Made by a program: the position numbers and the translations under genes
The notes under the pieces: model-generated
The model's input: the letters and a program-made list of their open reading frames with translations, nothing else
Told to the model about the DNA's origin: nothing
Database searches by the model: none
Source: Nitrospinota bacterium
GTDB taxonomy: Bacteria; Nitrospinota; Nitrospinia; UBA9942
Assembly: GCA_016200365.1 (NCBI GenBank)
Contig: JACQEW010000119.1
Location: 1 to 7,327, forward strand
DNA: 7,327 nucleotides
Direction of reading: 5' to 3'
Part shown: positions 6,335 through 7,327 of the stretch, piece after piece
Numbering within the stretch: the first letter of the stretch is position 1
Layout: each line of letters opens with the position of its first letter

Positions 6335-6471
6335 CCACTGAGACACTGAGGCACAGAGAAAGACAAGAAGCAAGAAGTAAGAAGCCAGAAGCAAGATTTT
6401 TTTTCTTGCCTCTTGCATCTTGCCTCTTTTTTAATCTTTTTTTCTTTCTCTGTGTCTCCGTGCCTCTGTGG
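6335..6471. repeat. Large nested palindrome: octamer outer arms, heptamer inner arms
   Basis: The outer arms at 6335-6363 and 6443-6471 match at 25 of 29 positions. Each is an alternation of CAC and GAG triplets separated by one variable base (CACnGAGn, period 8), and the four mismatches fall only at variable positions. The inner left arm has 7-nt units AAGCAAG, AAGTAAG, AAGCCAG, AAGCAAG (6368-6395). The inner right arm has the inverted units AGGCAAG, ATGCAAG, AGGCAAG (6405-6425). The centre is GCAAGA, seven T, TCTTGC. The 195-bp gap 6305-6499 between convergent lysA and fliN holds no gene. Confidence 0.8.
6391..6443 (+). terminator. Possible terminator of lysA within the palindrome
   Basis: GCAAGA/TCTTGC (6391-6396, 6404-6409) is a hairpin centre that can extend outward through the heptamers, with T-rich runs downstream (6426-6432 and 6437-6443). 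The surrounding palindrome lies between convergent genes and could stop transcription from both sides. The stem is A/T-heavy, so the call is tentative. Confidence 0.35.
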
Positions 6472-6499
6472 TAAATTTTTTATAATTTCGATACATTAT

Positions 6500-6853
6500 T
6501 TACCCCATCGAAAGTCTTCTCATTTCCATCGGGTCTATAACATCCGTTATCCTGATGCCGAACTTCTCATTCACCACAACGACCTCTCCCCTGGCAATGA
6601 GCAGCCCGTTTATATAAACCTCCATAGGCTCACCCACCAATTTTGTAAGCTCGATTACCATTCCGACATTTAATTTAAGGATATTCTTTATCGTCATCTT
6701 TGTCCTCCCGAGCTCCGCCGAAACATTCATAGGTATATCCAGCAGAATATCCATATCTCTGGTGGTCTTTGATTTCATTTCTGCGGCAGGAGAAATAACC
6801 TCTATCTCGCCTTTTTTATCTTCTGAAGAAGCATCTTCTTCATATATATCCAT
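6500..6853 (-). CDS. fliN: Flagellar motor switch protein FliN
   Basis: FliN is a C-ring subunit at the cytoplasmic base of the flagellum. It works with FliM and FliG in torque, rotation switching and export-apparatus docking. The 117-residue product has an acidic, variable N-terminus (1-30) and one SpoA/FliMN surface-presentation domain at about 33-105: DMDILLDIPMNVSAELGRT, then LNVGMVIELTKLVGEPMEVY, then INGLLIARGEVVVVNEKFGI and a RITDVI end. The length and single domain fit FliN rather than FliM or a FliY fusion. The ATG lies one base after the stop of the DUF1844 gene (TAA-T-ATG), with GAGAGGGA as SD inside that gene's end, so translation is probably coupled. No other flagellar gene follows; the operon ends at the palindrome. 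Confidence 0.93.
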   Translation of the reverse strand: MDIYEEDASSEDKKGEIEVISPAAEMKSKTTRDMDILLDIPMNVSAELGRTKMTIKNILKLNVGMVIELTKLVGEPMEVYINGLLIARGEVVVVNEKFGIRITDVIDPMEMRRLSMG

Positions 6854-6854
6854 A

Positions 6855-7226
6855 TTATATCCCTCTCTTTGACTCCTTCACATATCTTAGCTTAAGCTCA
6901 CAAAGGATATTTTCCATAAGCCTTTCCTCATCCCCTGTCAGATTCCCTTTTGACTTTTCTCTGAGCATGTCAATCATATCTATGGTGTGTTTTGCCATGA
7001 GCAGATTCTTTTCCTTTTTACCCGAGACAGGGTCTTCAATATCACCGAAATGGAGCATGGCGGAACTGCTTAATGAGAGGATAAAGGCAGCAAAATTCAA
7101 CTCAGGGAGAGGGGTATCGTCTTCCCGTGAAACCTCTCCATTCCCTTTTTTCCTTTCACCCTCTCCCTCCCCGTTGGCAGAGAACCTTTTATCTTTGATC
7201 GTAAATCCCTTTTCCCCGGCATTCAA
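6855..7226 (-). CDS. DUF1844-family protein
   Basis: The C-terminal two-thirds matches the DUF1844 pattern: LPELNFAAFILSLSSSAMLH, FGDIEDPVSGKKEKNLLMAK, HTIDMIDMLREKSKGNLTGD, then EERLMENILCELKLRYV. Members are small cytoplasmic proteins, mostly helical, of unknown function. The N-terminal 35 residues are Gly/Glu/Lys-rich and probably disordered. I place the start at TTG 7226 (MNAGEKG...), seven bases after the SD GAGGTG. TTG 7232, two codons earlier, is directly preceded by an in-frame TGA and has only one base between it and the SD. The gene sits between an upstream ORF whose stop overlaps its SD and fliN one base downstream, so it is part of a tight operon. A flagellar link is suggested by position only. 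Confidence 0.85.
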   Translation of the reverse strand: MNAGEKGFTIKDKRFSANGEGEGERKKGNGEVSREDDTPLPELNFAAFILSLSSSAMLHFGDIEDPVSGKKEKNLLMAKHTIDMIDMLREKSKGNLTGDEERLMENILCELKLRYVKESKRGI

Positions 7227-7233
7227 CTCCAAT

Positions 7234-7239
7234 CACCTC
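7234..7239 (-). promoter_or_regulatory. SD of the DUF1844 gene overlapping the upstream stop codon
   Basis: On the minus strand TGAGGTG contains both the TGA stop of the preceding ORF (7238-7240) and the SD GAGGTG (7234-7239). This favours re-initiation and selects TTG 7226 as the start. Confidence 0.6.
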
Positions 7240-7327
7240 ATTTTTCTTCCCTGGCATGTCCTGATTTTTTATTCTTATTCTGTTTTTTTTTTTCTTCCAT
7301 CTTTTTTACAAATATTTTTCTCTCGCC
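7238..7327 (-). CDS. 3' end of an unidentified gene, lysine-rich C-terminal tail
   Basis: The minus-strand frame is open from the right edge to TGA at 7238-7240. It encodes 29 residues: GERKIFVKKMEEKKK, then QNKNKKSGHAREEK. The segment is too short and too charged to name, and looks like a basic, disordered tail. The stop overlaps the SD of the DUF1844 gene, which supports it as a real upstream cistron. An 11-A run (7283-7293, T on the plus strand) lies in the lysine stretch and could be a slippage or sequencing-error site. Confidence 0.5.
   Translation of the reverse strand, partial: GERKIFVKKMEEKKKQNKNKKSGHAREEK

Noticed and set aside
6274..6673. Plus-strand ORFs reading through the lysA end, the palindrome and into fliN
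   Set aside because: They translate the 6335-6471 repeat (KPEARFFFLPLASCLFF and similar) and the antisense of fliN; typical repeat-derived false ORFs.

Overview
The window looks like chromosomal DNA of an uncultured, motile, probably diderm bacterium. It has moderate to low GC, purine-rich ribosome binding sites and some TTG starts. Amino-acid biosynthesis genes lie beside a flagellar switch gene, and small palindromic repeats fill nearly every gap. My best guess is Nitrospirota (Thermodesulfovibrio-like) or a deltaproteobacterial relative. This is an inference from gene content and style, not from a marker gene.

Layout. (1) Positions 1-1570, minus strand: a long coiled-coil protein of unknown function that runs off the left edge. 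Its C-terminal part carries a 27-residue tandem repeat, and its 5' end is open with no usable start. (2) 1571-1630: a 60-bp element with 9-bp inverted ends. It separates that frame from a 33-codon ORF (1616-1717, minus) which has its own promoter and SD and lies in the same reading frame. (3) 1718-1908: a divergent promoter region. (4) ilvA, argH, an LptM-like small lipoprotein and lysA, all on the plus strand. These make 2-oxobutanoate for isoleucine, complete arginine synthesis and complete lysine synthesis. The argH-lipoprotein-lysA order resembles the argH/lysA/dap clusters of many Gram-negative bacteria, but dapF and dapA do not follow here. (5) 6305-6499: a large palindrome between convergent genes. 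(6) Minus strand, reading leftward: the 3' end of an unidentified gene, a DUF1844 protein and fliN, tightly packed as an operon.

The most unusual aspect is the intergenic DNA. At least five unrelated palindromic repeat types occur in 7.3 kb. Several have arms built from short-period microrepeats (6-, 7-, 8- and about 10-nt units). One, between ilvA and argH, has been invaded by a 136-bp MITE-like element whose two internal hairpins differ by compensatory changes. The repeats touch genes: they supply stop codons to two ORFs, abut the argH start with no SD left, and form the last codons of the lipoprotein gene. No CRISPR array, tRNA, rRNA, transposase or defence system was found.
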